A stretch of 64,000 bases of DNA from Heterohyrax brucei (taxonomy: Eukaryota; Chordata; Mammalia; Hyracoidea; Procaviidae), in the NCBI GenBank assembly GCA_028571685.1, contig CM053154.1:8469501-8533500 (forward strand), given 5' to 3'. Every line of letters begins with the position of its first letter. Positions within the stretch are counted from its first letter, which is position 1. Positions 1 to 12,193 of the stretch are shown here, one piece after another. The translations under genes were made by a program, and so were the position numbers. The notes beneath the pieces are model-generated. The model was not told the origin of the DNA, searched no databases, and saw nothing but the letters and a program-made list of their open reading frames with translations.

Positions 1-735
1 AATCCATACCATTGAATTACGGCATAGCATCTTCTCAGATCATAAAGCCATCAAAGTTGAAATCAATAGCAGAAAAAACAGAGATAGAAAGTGGAACTCT
101 TGGAAACTGAACAACATCTTGCTCAAAAAAACGTGGGTTGTAGAGGAAATCAGGGATGAAATAAAGAAATTCATGGCTTCCAATGAGAATGAAAACACTT
201 CCTACCAGAACCTATGGGATACAGCCAAAGCAGTGCTCAGAGGTTTGCTTATCTCCATAAATGCACACATCTGGAAGGAAGAAAGAAACCAAATCAAGGA
301 ACTAACTCTACAGCTTGAATAAGTAGAAAGAGAACAACAGAGGAACCCCTCGGGCACCAGAAGAAACTAGATAATAAAGATTAGAGCAGAGATAAATGAA
401 TTAGAGAATAGAAAAACAACTGAAAAAATTGAAAAGACCAAAAGCTGGTTTTTTGAAAAGATCAGCAAAATTGACAAACCACTGGCTAAACTTACTAAAG
501 AAAAGCAGGAAAGGAAACAAATAACCCAAATTAGAAACGAGAGGGGAGTTGTCACCACAGATGCAACAGAAATCAAAATTATCATAACAGAATACTATGA
601 AAAACTGTACTGTAACAAATTTGAAAACCTAGGGGAAACGGACCAATTCCTTGACTCATACCACCTACCCAAATTATCACAACGTGAAGCAGAACAACTT
701 AATAATCACAGAGAAAGAGATTGAAAATTTCATCA

Positions 736-2284
736 AAACACTGCCAACCATCACCCCAACAAGGTTGGCCATGATCCAAAAAACACAAAACAACAAATGC
801 TGGAGAGGCTGTGGAGAAAGTGAAACCCTTCTACACTGTTGGTGGGGTTGCAAAATGGTCCAGCCTCTTTGGAAAGCAATCTGGTGCTTCCTTAAAAAAA
901 TGGACATCGATATACCATTGACCCAGTAATTCCACTACTTGGAATATATCCTGTGGAATCAAGGCCTTTCACACCAATGGACACATGCACGAGAATGTTT
1001 ATTGCAGCACAGTCCACAATAGCAAAAAGATGGAATCAACCCAGATGCCTAACAACAGAAGAATGGATAGGTAAACCATGGTACATATACTCAATGGAGC
1101 ACTATGCAATGATAAAGAATAACGATGATTCCAGGAAACATCTCATGACCTGGTTTCAACTGGAAGATATTATGTTGAGTGAAAGCAGTCAAAGACAAAA
1201 GGACAAATACTGTGTGAGACCTCTATGATAAGATCTCAAAAACAGACTTGTGTATAGAAGAAAAGACTCTTTGACAGCTGCAAGGGAGGGGAGGGAGGGA
1301 GGGAGGGGGGAGGGTTTAGATTAGATAGTTGCTAAGTATCTGGTTGGGTGAAATCGGTACAGCACACATTAGAAACAAGAACAATATCAAGTGGACTTAA
1401 ACATAACATGAGTACTCCTTCCATCTTAACCCAATGTTGCAAGGATAGAGTAGCTGCGGCGGGGGGCACGGGACCATGCTCTTAGGGGAAAGCGAGGCCA
1501 ATTGGCACAACTAGCATTTTGTTAAGAGGGCTCTCTGCATCCCACGTTGGTGAGTGGAGTCTGGGGTCTTAAAAGCTGCCAAGCTGCCATCCAAGGACAC
1601 AGCAAATGGTCCCGACTCAGCAGGAACGGATGCTCACCGAGGACCAAAATGACACGGGGGAAAGACAACCCAGAAGACAAAGAGACCCACATCAGTGGGT
1701 GCCTACATCGACTTGGGACCGGAATAACTGGATGGTGCCTGGCCACCACCAGTGATAGCCACGATGGAGCTCACTAAGTTGAGTCTCACTGGCAACACAA
1801 GAATAAAAAAGGGTGCATCCTGAGATCCCCACTAAAAGACCTCAATTGATGGTCCAGTTGTTTCGGGGTTCCCCTGAGAGCACGGCCCCTCGCCCTGATG
1901 CTGCCCTTGACTGTAAATCATAACGAAGGTCCACGCTTCAGACAGGCACGGATTGGACTTGGCGATGCAGAGTGACCATATATTGGATGCACTTTATGGT
2001 TCTATACATCTATAGCATGTCATCCTGCTGATCTCTGGCTGGAGGAAGGAGACTGGGGGAAGAGGAGGGGAAAAAAGAGACTGTTGGGAGAATGAGACAT
2101 GTATGGAGCAGAGAGGAATAGTGTGCTGTCACCGGGCAGGGAGAGCAGTGGAAGCTGCATATAGGTGGATATGTAAATTTATACGGAAATGTACATTTTC
2201 ACTCAGTTATGTTAAATAAAAAATTTAAAAAACACACACAATAAAACAAAAAAACAACGCCAACCAAAGAAACAATGCCAACCA
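736..2284 (+). repeat. Target-site duplication of nested L1, right copy duplicated
   Basis: The short direct repeat at about 736-749 reappears downstream of the poly(A) as AAACAACGCCAACC and, four bases later, AAACAATGCCAACC. Each differs from the left copy by one or two bases. The left copy starts with an A run as expected for L1 endonuclease cleavage at a TTTT-type site on the bottom strand. Confidence 0.8.
751..2250 (+). mobile_element. 5'-truncated LINE-1 nested in the host L1
   Basis: About 1.5 kb of L1 3' end in the same orientation as the host. It begins abruptly at the ORF2 C-terminal region (TPTRLAMIQ, about 751), carries the [18 protein letters not shown] motif, runs through the 3' UTR and ends in an A-rich tail at about 2215-2250. 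Host ORF2 resumes at once. The host sequence AAACACTGCCAACC before the insertion (about 736-749) recurs after it as two imperfect copies (about 2252-2265 and 2270-2283), the expected target-site duplication with an extra tandem copy. A frame break near 925-950 separates its two ORF2 fragments. 5' truncation is the usual outcome of incomplete reverse transcription. Confidence 0.9.
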
Positions 2285-5200
2285 AAAAAAGTCCGGGCCC
2301 AGATGGCTTCACTGCAGAATTCTACCAAGCATTTAGAGAAGAGTGATCTCCAATACTATTTAGACTACTTCACAGTATAGGAAGGGATGGAGTACTCCCA
2401 AACTCATTCTATGAAGCCAGCATAACCCTGATACCTAAGCCAGGGAAAGATCCAACAAAGAAAGAGAACTATAGACCGATATCACTCATGAATCTAGATA
2501 CAAAAATCTTCAACAAAATTCTTGCCAATAGAATACAACAACATATCAAGAAAATAATCCATCATGACCAAGTGGGATTCATACCAGGGATGTGAGGCTG
2601 GTTCAACATCAGAAAAACAATTAATGTGATTAACCACATAAATAACACAAAAGACAAGGATCACCTGATTTTGTCCATTGATGCAGAAAAGGCATTTGAT
2701 AAAGTCCAACACCCATTCATGCTAAAAAGTCTTAGCAAAATGGGCATAGATGGCAAATTTCTCAACACAATAAGGGCCATTTATACAAAGCCAATTGCCC
2801 ACATCATCCTGAATGGAGAGAGACTGACTTTCCCTTGATATCAGGAACTAGACAAGGATGCCCACTCTCACCTCTCCTATTCAATATTGTGCTAGAAGTT
2901 CTAGCCAGAGCAATTAGACAAGACCAAGAAATAAAGGGCATCTGCATCAGCAAAGAGGAAGTTAAAATCTCCCTGTTTGTAGATGATATGATTGTATATG
3001 CAGAGAATCCCAAAGAATCTATAAGTAAACCACTCATATGGGTAGAAGAGTTCAGCAAAGTCTCAGGATACAAGATAAACATAAGTAAATCAGTAGAATT
3101 CCTTTATACCAACAACGAGACTGTTAAGGAAGAAATTATCAAATCAATACCATTTACGATAGCCCCTAAGAAGATAAGATACCTAGGAATTAATCTAACC
3201 AGAGAAACAACAGACCTTTACAAAGAGAACTACAAGCCCTTACTACAAGAAACTAAGAGAGACTTAGATAAATGGAAAAACCTACCCTGCTCATGGGTAG
3301 GAAGACTTAACATTGTGAAATGTCTAATTTACCCAAAGCAGTTTATTTATATAATGCAATCCCAATACAAGTTCCAGCATCATTTTTTAATGAGATGGAG
3401 AAACAAATCACCAATTTTGTTTCGAAAGGGAAGAAGCCCTGGATAAGTAAGGTACTACTAAAGAAGAAGAACACACTGGATGGCCTCTCATTACCCGACC
3501 TTAGAACATACTACACTGCCACAGTGGTCAAAACAGCCTGGTACTAGTACAAGAACAGACAGATCGATCAATGGAACAGATTTGAGACCCCAAAGATGAC
3601 ACCATCTGCCTATGAACAATTGATATTCGACAAAGGCCCTAAGACATTAAACTGGGATAAAAACAGTCTCTTCAACAAACAGTGCTGGCAAAATTGGTTA
3701 TCCATCTGCAATAAACTGAATCAAGATCCATATCTTACACCTTACACAAAAACAAACTCCAACTGGATAAAAGACCTAAATATCAAACCTAAAATGATAA
3801 AGCTCATCCAAGAAAAGGTAGGAACAACAATGGGAGTTTTAATACACAGTGAGGACAGACTCCAAAATCTGTCAAAGAAATCACAATGAACAGAAGAGAA
3901 AATAGATAAATGGTAACTATTAAGAATCAAACACTTTGCTCATCCAAAGACTTTTTAACGGGATTAAAAGCACACCCACAGAATGGGAAAAAATATTTGG
4001 CAACTCTATGTCAGACCGACGTCTGATCTCCATAATCTATAAGATACTACAAAATATCAATAAGATAAACCATCCAATTAAGCGATGGGCAAAGGAGATG
4101 GACAGATATTTCACTAAAGAGGAGATCCAGGCAGCCAAAAAACACATGCCGACATGTTCACGATCTTTAGTTATTAAAGAAATTCAAATCAAGACGACAA
4201 TGAGATACCATCTCACCCCGACAAGATTGGCCATGATCCAGAAAACACAAAACAACAAATTCTGGAGAGGCTGTGGAGAAAGTGGAACCCTTCTACACTG
4301 TTGGTGGGGTTGCAAAATGGTCCAGCCTCTTTGGAAAGCAATCTGGTGCTTCCTTAAAAAAATGGACCTCGATATACCATTTGACCCAGTAATTCCACTA
4401 CTTGGAATATATCCTACAGAATCAAGGCCTTTCACACCAACAGACACATGCACGAGAATGTTTATGGCAGCACAGTCCACGATAGCAAACAGATGGAATC
4501 AACCCAGATGCCCAACAACAGAAGAATGGATAGGGAAACTAGGGTACATATACTCAATGGAGCACTAGGCAATGATAAAGAATAACGATGATTCCAGGAA
4601 ACATCTCCTAACCTGGTTTCAACTGGAAGACATTATGTTGAGTGAAAGTGGTCAGCGACAAAGGGACAAATACTGTATGAGATCTCTACAATAAGATCTC
4701 AAAAACAGACTTGTGTATAGAAGAAAAGACTCTTTGACAGCTGCAAGGGAGGAGAGGGAGGGAGAGTGAGGGGGGGAGGTTTAGTTTAGATAGTTGCTAG
4801 AAATCTGGTTAGGAGAAATCGGTGATAGCACACATTAGAAACAAGAACAACATTAAGTGGACTTCAGCATAACTCGAGTACTCCTTCCATCTTAACCCAA
4901 TGTTGCCAGGATAGAGTAGCTGGGGTGGGGGGCACGGGACCATGCTCTTAGGTGAAATCGAGGCCAATTGTCACAACTAGCGTTTTGCTAATAGAGCTCT
5001 CTGCACCCCACATTGGTGAGTGGCGACTGGGGTCTTAAAAGCTGCCAAGCTGCCATCCAAGGACACAGCAAATGGTTCCAACTCAGCAGGAATGGATGCT
5101 CACCGAGGACCAAAATGACATGGGGGAAAGACAACCTAGAAGACAGAGAGACCCGCAAGATTGGGTGCCTTCATCGACTTGGGATACGAAGAACCGGATG

Positions 5201-5690
5201 GTGCCCGGCCACCACCAGTGATAGCCATGATGGAGCTCACTAGGTTGAGTCTCACTGGCAACACAAGAATAAAAAGGGGTGCATCCTGAGATCTCCACTA
5301 AAAGACCTCAATTGATGGTCTAGTGGTTTCGAGGTTCCACTGAGAGCATGGCCCCCGGCCCTGATGCTGCCCTTACCCATAAATTATAACAAAGGTCCAC
5401 TCTTCGAACAGGAATGGATTGGACTTGGCAATGCAGAGTGACCATATATTGGTTGCACTTTATGGTTCTATACATCTATAGGATATCATCCTGCTGACCT
5501 CTGGCTGAAGGAAGGAGAGTGGGTGGAGAGGAGCGGAAAGGAGGCTGTTGGGAGGACGAGACATGTATGGAGCAGAGAGAAACCGGACAGGGAGAGCAGT
5601 GGAAGCTGCATATAGGTGGGCATGCAAATTTATACAGAAATGTACATTTTCACTCAGTCATGTTAAATTAAAAAGAAAAAAAAGATATAT

Positions 5691-5795
5691 GGAGGTAAGG
5701 ATTTACGACACATAAAATGAAAAATAATTACATCAGATCACAAAGTGGAGGACAACCGTACCGTACTGAGAATCATTGCCTCGCCAAGTTGATAC
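5691..5795 (-). repeat. Fragment of MaLR-like LTR
   Basis: The stretch around 5725-5790 (acatcagatcacaaagtggaggacaac and following) matches the corresponding inner part of the minus-strand LTRs at 21.8 kb and 27.3 kb. Only this short piece is present, directly after the L1 tail. Confidence 0.45.
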
Positions 5796-6587
5796 ACACT
5801 GTGGAGAGCACAGTGCAGTCCATAACACTGCCCCACCCACGCTTGTGATGCCTCGTGGGCACTGACTTCCGACTTGTGTGGGGAGCTCGGCTCAGGGCAG
5901 GCATGTTGTGTCTGTGCCAAGCTAACTGGAATACTCCAGAATGCCATGTCTTTCCTTCAAACCTGCATCTGCTTTGAACACAGAAAGAAGGTGTTAGCAT
6001 TCTAAGTAACGTGAAAGGCTGAAGAACTTCACTGAATCCTTTCTTCCTCGTGTTACTTCTCTGTATTGGCAATCCGCTCGCAGTGAAGATGATGGAAGAA
6101 GGAATGCGCAGGGCAGCGCTGCTGTGACTCCCTCTCCCTCCAGCCATTCCTCGCTTGTCAGTGGTGAGCGATTGTATCTATCCAAAAGTGAGATACCAGC
6201 AGTTGGGTTGTTTTGAGCTGTGTTCCTGCTGTTCTGGTAGGAACAAAACCATTTTCACAGACAAACCACAAAATTGCATTATGCCAATCTGGTGATTTCA
6301 CGTCCAAGCCAAATGCTCTTGCATTTTATCTTATTATATTTTATTATTGCACAATACAGCAGTGAATGGTAAATCAAAAATAACAATAATTTTTTTTTTT
6401 TGCTTAGATTGACATTAAATAGCAAATGAAAGATACCATGACAGCTTGAGAGATGGTGAAAGAAAACAGATTTATATTTTTGTGTATTGAACGGCACTTT
6501 TTCTGCTTTTTTGGAGAAGGGTCTCCACATTTTTTTTCAACAAGGAGTCTGTAGGCTCTGTTTCTGGGGAAAACCAAGTTAGACAGG
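5796..6587. other. Unassigned stretch
   Basis: No repeat family or coding segment recognised. It contains an 11-T run near 6389-6400 and short open frames without codon-like constraint. Confidence 0.4.
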
Positions 6588-7101
6588 TGTGATGGTTTGG
6601 CTTGGTCATGATGCTCAGTCTTTGATCGCTGTATAACATGATTACTTCCTTGTCGTGATTCAGTCTGTGATCATCCCCGTGATGGGATCTGCTGTGAGTA
6701 GCCAATCAGTTGAGAAGTTCCCCTGGGCTGTGACTTGAATCCAAAACAGAAATTCTGGTTTTCACCTGGGCTGGATTTTGCATGTAGCAGCTGAATCTTG
6801 TTTGTCTGACTTCTGGTTCTTGGGTCTAGAGCTAGTAGCTTACCTGCAGTCTAGCCTGCCAATCTTGAGATTCTTCAATCTTCACAGCCTGTGAGCAAGA
6901 GCCCTGCTCTCTGATTTGCTTATCTTTAGTCCATCAGCTCGTAGAGGTACATGAATCAGCAGATGCCTCTACCCTGATCCATAGATTTGGCATGTTTCAG
7001 GCTCTACAACTGTGTGAGTTGTTTCCTTGACATGAACGTCTCTCTGTATGTATTTATACGCTTCACTGGTTTTGCTTCTCTAGAGAACTTAGCCCAAGAC
7101 A
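6588..7101 (+). repeat. LTR-like interspersed repeat, family B copy 1
   Basis: Begins TGTGATGGTTTGGCTTGG and ends near GAACTTAGCCCAAGACA. A second copy of the same family occurs at 17585-18018, with matching blocks such as GTGATGGGATC, TGCTGTGA, CCAATCAGTTGA and the terminal GCTTCTCTAGAGAACT. TG...CA ends and about 0.5 kb length fit a solo LTR of the MaLR type, but no target duplication was seen, so the class is inferred. Confidence 0.6.
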
Positions 7102-8291
7102 GAGGGTTCACTGCAAGATCACGTACTAACCGCAGGAAGTCAAGGTGAGACGTATACTATTGATGTTCAAGTTGTCTACGAGAACCCCTAGCAGACAGAA
7201 TTGTCAGAGTCTCCACAGCTGCTATGCTTTTCAAACCAGGAGGAGCATTGGCATGTGTGTGTGTGTTTGTGTCGGTGTCTGTGTGTGAGTATGTGTATGT
7301 TGGCGTTCTGGGGACTAGGGAGGGGAGCACAAAGTCACAGAGTGTGCATGTCACAGCTGTCTGGAGCATCCGTTTGTCAAGTGGTAGCTAATTGCAAACA
7401 TCATTTTATTTGAACAAACTAATACAGTCTGGATTAATCATCAAGTCTGCGTGAACTTGGAAGATTAGAGGAGAGTGCACAGACATTTCAGGCCTTCAGA
7501 GAGTTGCTGTGGGAGGGCTCCTTGGCCTTGGGGCAGAGGGGTGGGCGTTAATGACCATGACCGTCAGTCCTCTGTGATAGGAGAGTGCAGCCATTGTTAA
7601 TCTCACTGCATCCTCAGACCCTGATGAGGTGGAGGAGCAGTCTTGGTTAGGTATGCCCCTGTCTGCAGGCACGGTGAGGTTAAGTAGTGGTGCCAACTTC
7701 CCAGGTGGCTGTCACCCAGCTAGGATGGAGGCCGTGTCTTCCGACAGGAGTTGCCACCTTCCATTTTCCTCCGTGCACTCTATTCTGCAGTGCCGCACAG
7801 CCGCCTCTGGGTGGGCAGTTTGACCAAGACTGATGAGTGGGGTGCATTGGGAAATCCATGTTTTGCCAGACAGCCCTGGTGGCCCATGTCCAGACCTGGG
7901 CCAAAGGTTGGTCTTGTCCAGCCAGGTGTGCTGAGAGAAGGCCTCCCTGTGACCTCTGTTCAAGGGTCTTGGTACCTGAGTGCACGAGGGTCTGTGGAGG
8001 GTCCCTGAAAGTCCCTGCTGCTGAGAGAACATCCTGCGCTGCTCTCTCTCCTGTGCATTTGGGAAAGAATCTTGTGTCTGGCTTATGTCACCAAGGCCTA
8101 GCGTTTTTTCTTGGCCCAAGTTGCCACTTGGCTCAAAGTCAGCTTTGGGGCACAGGAGAAGAGGGGAAAGTGACAACATGGCAGCTGGGGTTTTGAGGGA
8201 GACGAGCAGCATTTGGGCTGGAAGGCTGCACAGGGGTACTTGCTGTTTCCATAGCACTTGCAGGAGTGAAGTGCATTCAAGTTACAGGTGG
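7102..8291. other. Unassigned stretch with short GT-rich tract
   Basis: No recognised gene or repeat apart from a degenerate (TG)n tract at about 7254-7302. The 181-codon antisense frame at 7712-8257 has no recognisable domain and overlaps other open frames on both strands, as expected in GC-rich non-coding DNA. Confidence 0.4.
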
Positions 8292-8716
8292 TGTTAGGGA
8301 CTGAGTCTTGTCCCCGCCAGATGCAGGCTGTAAATCCTAACCTCTGTGTCCCACAAGGATCTCAACAGACCCAGGAAACAGAAGCTGAAGAGACAAGGAC
8401 CTTTCGCCAGAGCCGACAGAGGAAGCTTTCCTCTGAAGAGTGCAGGTGCTCTGAGGTTGGATCTCAGCCTCCTAAATCCTGGTGGTGCAGTGGGTTGAGT
8501 GCTGTCTGCTAACCGAAAGGTCGATAGTTCAAATCCATTCAGGCGCTCCTTGGAAACTCTATGGGGCAGTTCTACCCTGACCTATAAGGTTGCTATGAGT
8601 TGGACACAACTCAGCAGCAGTGTTTTTTTTTTTAATCTGTAAGAGAATAACCTTCTGTTTGTTAAAGCCACCCACTGGTGGCATTCTATGATAGCACCAC
8701 TAGATAACTGAGATAG
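8292..8716 (+). repeat. MaLR-like LTR, family A, split by AfroSINE
   Basis: Starts TGTTAGGGACTGAGTCTTGTCCC and ends with the family A 3' signature (ataaccttctgtttgttaaagccaccc ... agataactgag). The middle is interrupted by an AfroSINE at about 8479-8634. Family A in this window shares the pattern TGTCATGGATTGAATTGTGTCCC ... AATAAA ... TAAGACA and resembles MaLR LTRs of the MLT1/MST kind. Confidence 0.65.
8479..8634 (+). repeat. AfroSINE inserted in LTR
   Basis: tRNA-like head (gtggtgcagtgggttgagtg, then a B-box-like ggtcgatagttcaaatcc) followed by the conserved body (cttggaaactctatggggca, gttgctatgagttgg) and a T-rich end. The LTR continues on both sides, so the SINE is younger than the LTR. 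Confidence 0.85.
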
Positions 8717-9300
8717 GTGGGGAAACAGCCCATGGTCCCGTCAGGGATCTGAACTTGTTCTTCCCTCCAGCCCTGTGTGATGGGCACAGGCTGCATGACG
8801 GGAAGAGGCTGGCCCTTGAAGACACTCAGGTCTGCTACAGGTCAACTGTCCTGGCTTCCTAGGAGCACATGTTTGTACTGACTGGGATAATGGCCACAGT
8901 AGAGTTACTGGCAGGGCCTCTGCCCCAGAAGAGACCTATTTCCAAGTGCCTAGGAGTTGCGAGGACCCACACGATGACCACGTCCCAGGGGAGGAGTGAG
9001 CTATTACTACCCACGATGCTGAAAGGGTAGTGACAGCACTCACAGCCAATCCTGGGTGCTTATTGCCAGCCGGTCACTGTGATTGTTCCTTTGAAGCATC
9101 GGTGCATCACAGCAAACTTGGGAGGGCATTTGTTATTGGCTCCATTTTACAGGTGCAGAAACTGAGGCTGTTAGTCACGTGCTCCAGTGGCAGCACGAGG
9201 TCTGTGTTGTCCCACCTGCCAAGTTCCTGAGCCCGTTTCCTAGGCCAGGCCTGGTGTTCAGACTCTGCAGGTGACTCTTGATGTTCACTTACAACAGCCT
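8717..9300. other. Unassigned stretch, possible old MIR piece
   Basis: Mostly unrecognised. Around 9140-9200 the words attttacaggtgcagaaactgagg resemble a degraded minus-strand MIR, too short to call firmly. Confidence 0.35.
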
Positions 9301-9304
9301 TCAG

Positions 9305-9440
9305 GTACTAGTATTGTTTAACGGTGGAGAAACCAAGGCTCAGAGAGGTACAGAGATTTTGCCTGGGTCACACAGCTATTAAGTGGTGGAACAAGGATTA
9401 GAACACTGGCCTGTCTGACTCCAGAGCCTTTGATCTTTCC
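9305..9440 (-). repeat. MIR SINE fragment
   Basis: Reads as an inverted MIR core: gagaaaccaaggctcagaga, then cctgggtcacacagctatta and gattagaacactggcc, matching the known MIR order on the opposite strand. Ancient mammalian tRNA-derived SINE. Confidence 0.75.
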
Positions 9441-11228
9441 CACTGGGCTGCTGGGGGAATGTGGGGGGTAGGCGTGGGTGTACTTGCAGTTGAGAGGTCA
9501 CGTCGGCTGTGATCAGACAGGAATGACCGACGGCCCTGGTTCCATTGTTCACCCAGCATGCTGATGGAGCAGATGCTGCCCCCGTAGTGAGGGTGCCTGG
9601 CGGAGGCTGAGCCGAGGCACTGGGCAGCAGTGTGCACGGTTCAGGCTTGGGGCAGGCAAGCTGGTCTCCGCGTGGTGGGAGCTCGCTCTGAGCCTTCGGA
9701 TGACTTGGAAAGTTGGAAAGTCACATCTGGGCTTCTTTCCAGGCCTTCAAAAAAGTGCAGTATGTCTGTGAGTGTGTGAATATGTTAATGTACATTTGAG
9801 TCTGAGTTGCTGTGTGTGTGTTTGTGTCTGTGAGTGTATTAGTGAGTTGACGTGCACGTGTGTCTGCATCCCTGCGTACCTCTCTCTGTGTGTGTATGGG
9901 TGTGCAGCTCCTCTGAACCCCTGAAGTGTCTTGAACATGGGTAGGAAGAGGCCCCAGCTGACTGTGCTGAGATCCCTGCAGCCAGGCCCCAGGCCCCAGG
10001 CCCCAGGCTGAGTGCTTTGTCCGCTGGGGGCTTTAATCTTTGCAGCTCCCTCCTGAGTGGGACACCTCTGTTAACCCTGCTTCAAGAGAGGAGCAGCGAT
10101 CTGGAGGCTCAGTGACACTCCAGTGGCAACTGATCAGCAGGTGACCCACCTGGATGCCCAACCTGACTATCTGACTCCACAGCCAAAGTACCTGGCCATG
10201 CCCTGGGCCCCAGCAATGTTCCTGGCATCCAATGAAGTACTCAGGTCAAAGTACAGGACCCTTGACCTACACCCCTCCTCCCAAAGCTGCCATGCCCCTC
10301 ATCAGTTCCCTACAGGACACCCCACATAGTTACACAGGTGTGACACGCAGGGTCTCCTGGGCACCTATGTACCCAGTGAAGACCTAAGGGAGCAAAAGCC
10401 ATCAGCAGGCCTCCCGTGGGTGAGACTTAACTACCCTGCCGAGCCAAGGACTGAGCAGTTGTCAATGGCTATTCTCTGTGATTGCAGGAGCAGCCTGGTG
10501 GCCGGTCAGGCCTCCTGTCCCTCCTAGTGGGCACACCTGCGCCAATGGAGAGCTGCTACTGCTGCTGAAACAAGTTGATCTAAAAGAATCAGGGTGGTTT
10601 ATTTACTGCCCAAGTAGCTCCCGGTAGAATTAGCCACCTAAATCAAATTTGCTCCGGCTCCTTTTCTTTTTTAACCACCTCCGGAAGAGACTGGTTTTGT
10701 GGGCTCTGCCAGTGTGTGCATACCAGGCTTCTACAGGCAGCAGGAGTGGGAGCAGGGTGAGGGTGGGGTGCGGGGGCTCGGAGCCTGCAGTTCACCCGGA
10801 GTCTTTGTTTGCTATCATTGTGAAAACCACTGAACAGATCACAGCACAGTCATACTGGTGATGCTTCCCTTTTCAAGGAGCACTTCTGCTTGTCACGTTG
10901 GAGGTGACCCTCCCTCCCATTGGTCCTGGGAGCTTGCAGGTGGGTTTATTACTGACCCCGAGTTGTAGAAGAATAAACTGAGGCTGAGACTCAGGGGCTT
11001 GCACAGGTCACAGCCAAGGCAGGGGAGCTGTCGTTGATTGGGATGTCACCCTCTCTCTCTGCTTGCGGCTGCATGGGCTCCAACTTGCAGCAGCCCCTTG
11101 TGTGGCAGAGTGGCACTGAGCTCCATGGGGTCAGCGAATCTGACTGTTACTAAAGTGGATTGCTGTGCCTGGGTAGACCTGACCTTTAACCTTTCGCTTA
11201 GCAGGTAGGTGTATTCAAGGTCAACAGC
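9441..11228. other. Unassigned stretch with GT-rich tract and MIR remnant
   Basis: Contains a degenerate TG-rich tract at about 9759-9900, a short tandem ccccagg repeat near 9984-10007, and a probable minus-strand MIR remnant at about 10960-11040 (gaataaactgaggctgagac, cacaggtcacagccaaggca). No coding segment recognised. Confidence 0.45.
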
Positions 11229-11392
11229 CAAAAAACCAAACCCATGCTGCTGAGTCCATTCTGACTCATAATGACCTGATAGGACAGAGTAGAACTGCCC
11301 CATGGAGTTTCCAAGGAGCACCTGGTGGATTCAAACTGCCGACCTTCTGGTTCACAGATGTAGCACTTAACCACTACAGCACCAGGGTTTCC
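11229..11392 (-). repeat. AfroSINE
   Basis: Reverse-strand copy: ctgactcataatgacctgat, agtagaactgccccatggag, then the complement of the tRNA-like head at tagcacttaaccactacagc and the 5' end at accagggtttcc. Confidence 0.88.
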
Positions 11393-11994
11393 ACCCAGGT
11401 CAGCAGGCCCCACATCCAGGACTCTTTGCTGGAGGGCACTCGATACCCAGTTGGGGTGCTTCCTCGCTCCTCCTGGGCCCTGCTTTCCCTGCTGATGCCC
11501 AACCAGTGCCACTCATGCCTGGGCCAAGTGACAGCCTGGAGGGCTGAATGGCAGCAGCTGCCATGTTCACCTTCCAAGACTTATTTCAGGGACTCCAGGG
11601 CTCTCGTTGGCTTGTCGGCTGCTTTAGGGGGAGGCTGGGGAGGAAGGGGACATCAGGGCTGAGTGAGGGGAGAAGCCACGGCCACCTGCCTCTCTACCTG
11701 AGGAGGGGACACCACAACCTGACAGAGTAATGAGGGTTGCTGACGACCATGGCCAGCTGGGGAGAAAGGTACCATTCCCTGCAGTGTCAGGAGGTGAAGA
11801 ATTGCTAGAAATGAAGTGCCTTTTGTCATCAAACATTATTTATAGATTTTTTTTTTTTAAAAAGTGATGCTTCCTGTTTATCTGGTCATTAGAATTCAGG
11901 GTATGGAGGGATTTTATTAGGACTGGGTGATAGCGTCTTTTAAAAAAGCATCCTTGTTTGAGAACAATGGCATTAAAGTCCTCTTAGCTACTGG
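11393..11994. other. Unassigned stretch
   Basis: No recognised gene or repeat. A T-rich run lies at about 11849-11858. Confidence 0.4.
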
Positions 11995-12193
11995 TAGGAA
12001 ACCCAGTGGTTAGTGCTTGGCTGCTAACCAAAGGTTGGCAGTTTGAACTCACTGCTCGATGGGAGAAAGAGGTGGCAGTCTGCCTCTGTAAAGGGAACAG
12101 CCTTAGAAACCCTGTGGGACAGTTCTCCTCTGCCTACAGGGTCACTATGAGTTAGAATCTACTCAATGGCACTGGCTTTGGTTTGGGTTTTTG
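11995..12193 (+). repeat. AfroSINE, long form
   Basis: Head agtgcttggctgctaaccaa, middle segment gggagaaagaggtggcagtc absent from the shorter copies, then gaaaccctgtgggacagttc and gggtcactatgagttagaat, ending ggctttggtttgggttttt. Confidence 0.88.

Larger units (their letters stand above)
1..4690 (+). pseudogene. L1 ORF2 (reverse transcriptase) pseudogene, split by insertion
   Basis: Decayed ORF2, which in an intact L1 supplies endonuclease and reverse transcriptase for target-primed retrotransposition. Visible pieces: the linker before the RT domain (about 1-745), RT palm motifs around 2640-3000 ([11 protein letters not shown], then [15 protein letters not shown]), the YxDD-box position reading F-V-D-D at about 2976-2987 where the 42-48 kb copy has F-A-D-D, and the C-terminal cysteine motif [18 protein letters not shown] near 4260-4315. 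Nonsense codons include TAA at 320-322, a TGA near 2594 (after IPGM) and a TAG near 3545 (after TAWY), plus several frame changes between 2820 and 3950. The endonuclease domain is beyond the left edge. Recognition as L1 ORF2 is firm; the exact breaks are read by eye. Confidence 0.9.
1..5690 (+). mobile_element. LINE-1 (host copy), 5' end outside window, interrupted by nested L1
   Basis: Plus-strand L1 covering the ORF2 part downstream of the endonuclease, the C-terminal part and the 3' UTR, ending in an A-rich tail near 5665-5690. ORF2 reads from the left edge to about 745, is interrupted by a younger L1 insertion (about 751-2250), and resumes at about 2266 exactly where it stopped (the LPTKKS/GPDGF region). 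The 3' UTR (about 4700-5670) matches those of the nested copy and of the minus-strand L1 at 42-48 kb, so all three belong to related subfamilies. Stops and frame breaks show it is dead. Its left end is not visible, so its full length is unknown. Confidence 0.93.

Noticed and set aside
4184..4480. Antisense 98-codon frame opposite L1 ORF2 (also 43347-43652, 44760-45065)
   Set aside because: Shadow of the conserved L1 ORF2 C-terminal sequence; it recurs wherever that sequence occurs.
7712..8257. 181-codon antisense open frame
   Set aside because: No domain or codon-like bias; overlaps several other frames on both strands.
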